From contig JAJZYE010000084.1 in assembly GCA_021806055.1 (NCBI GenBank), positions 1-5,417 of the forward strand: 5,417 nt of DNA, read 5' to 3'. Under the pieces are notes generated by a model. It saw only the letters and a program-made list of their open reading frames with translations, was not told the DNA's origin and ran no database searches. Below, piece by piece: positions 5,380 through 5,417 of this stretch. Numbering within the stretch: the first letter of the stretch is position 1; every line of letters starts with the position of its first letter. This DNA is from Actinomycetes bacterium. Lineage in GTDB: Bacteria; Actinomycetota; Acidimicrobiia; Acidimicrobiales; RAAP-2. The position numbers and the translations under genes are program-made.

Positions 5380-5417
5380 ACGACCGGGGCGGCAACGCGG
5401 GACCCACTCTCGTGATG

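Larger units (their letters stand above)
5119..5417. other. Region without a confident gene
   Basis: This right-hand stretch contains two further inverted repeats and a 16-bp tandem repeat, each listed separately. A minus-strand frame is open from the window edge (5417) to a TGA at 5165-5163 and reads HHESGSRVAAPVVVASDEGG at its start, but it then runs through the tandem repeat, becomes Arg-rich and crosses part of a hairpin, so I do not call it a gene. An ATG on the + strand occupies the last three bases (5415-5417) and could begin the next gene, with no clear ribosome binding site before it. Confidence 0.5.

Overview
The window is very GC-rich and carries four complete genes on the + strand, plus the 5' end of a divergent gene at the left edge. 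Base composition, a TAnnnT-type -10 hexamer upstream of most genes, a GTG start, a probable leaderless gene and a mycobacterial-FadE-like acyl-CoA dehydrogenase suggest an actinobacterium, perhaps of the class Acidimicrobiia. That placement is inference; no rRNA or marker gene is present.

Layout, left to right. (1) 1-127, minus strand: the first 42 codons of a gene with a Ser/Pro/Asp/Ala-rich start, probably leaderless. (2) 183-1262: a 359-residue isocitrate/isopropylmalate dehydrogenase superfamily protein. Its substrate-site residues match eukaryote-like (type II) isocitrate dehydrogenase, but it has a shortened clasp and a changed cofactor loop. (3) 1344-1781: an OsmC-type peroxiredoxin with both cysteines. 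(4) 1829-3019: an acyl-CoA dehydrogenase. (5) 3126-5048: a long APC-superfamily permease with its own well-formed promoter, overlain by two inverted repeats. (6) 5049-5417: no confident gene, but three perfect inverted repeats in a row and three exact copies of a 16-bp tandem repeat.

The + strand genes are co-directional, with gaps of 81, 47 and 106 bases, and each of the last three has its own candidate -10 element. They therefore look like neighbouring transcription units or a loosely coupled group, not one tight operon. The themes are central carbon oxidation, thiol-based peroxide defence, acyl-CoA oxidation and amino-acid or amine uptake. No shared pathway is proven by the sequence. No mobile element, CRISPR array, tRNA or rRNA was seen. 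I found no clearly new multi-gene system. The most unusual items are the mosaic isocitrate dehydrogenase-like enzyme, the dyad-covered permease promoter and the hairpin/repeat-rich right end.
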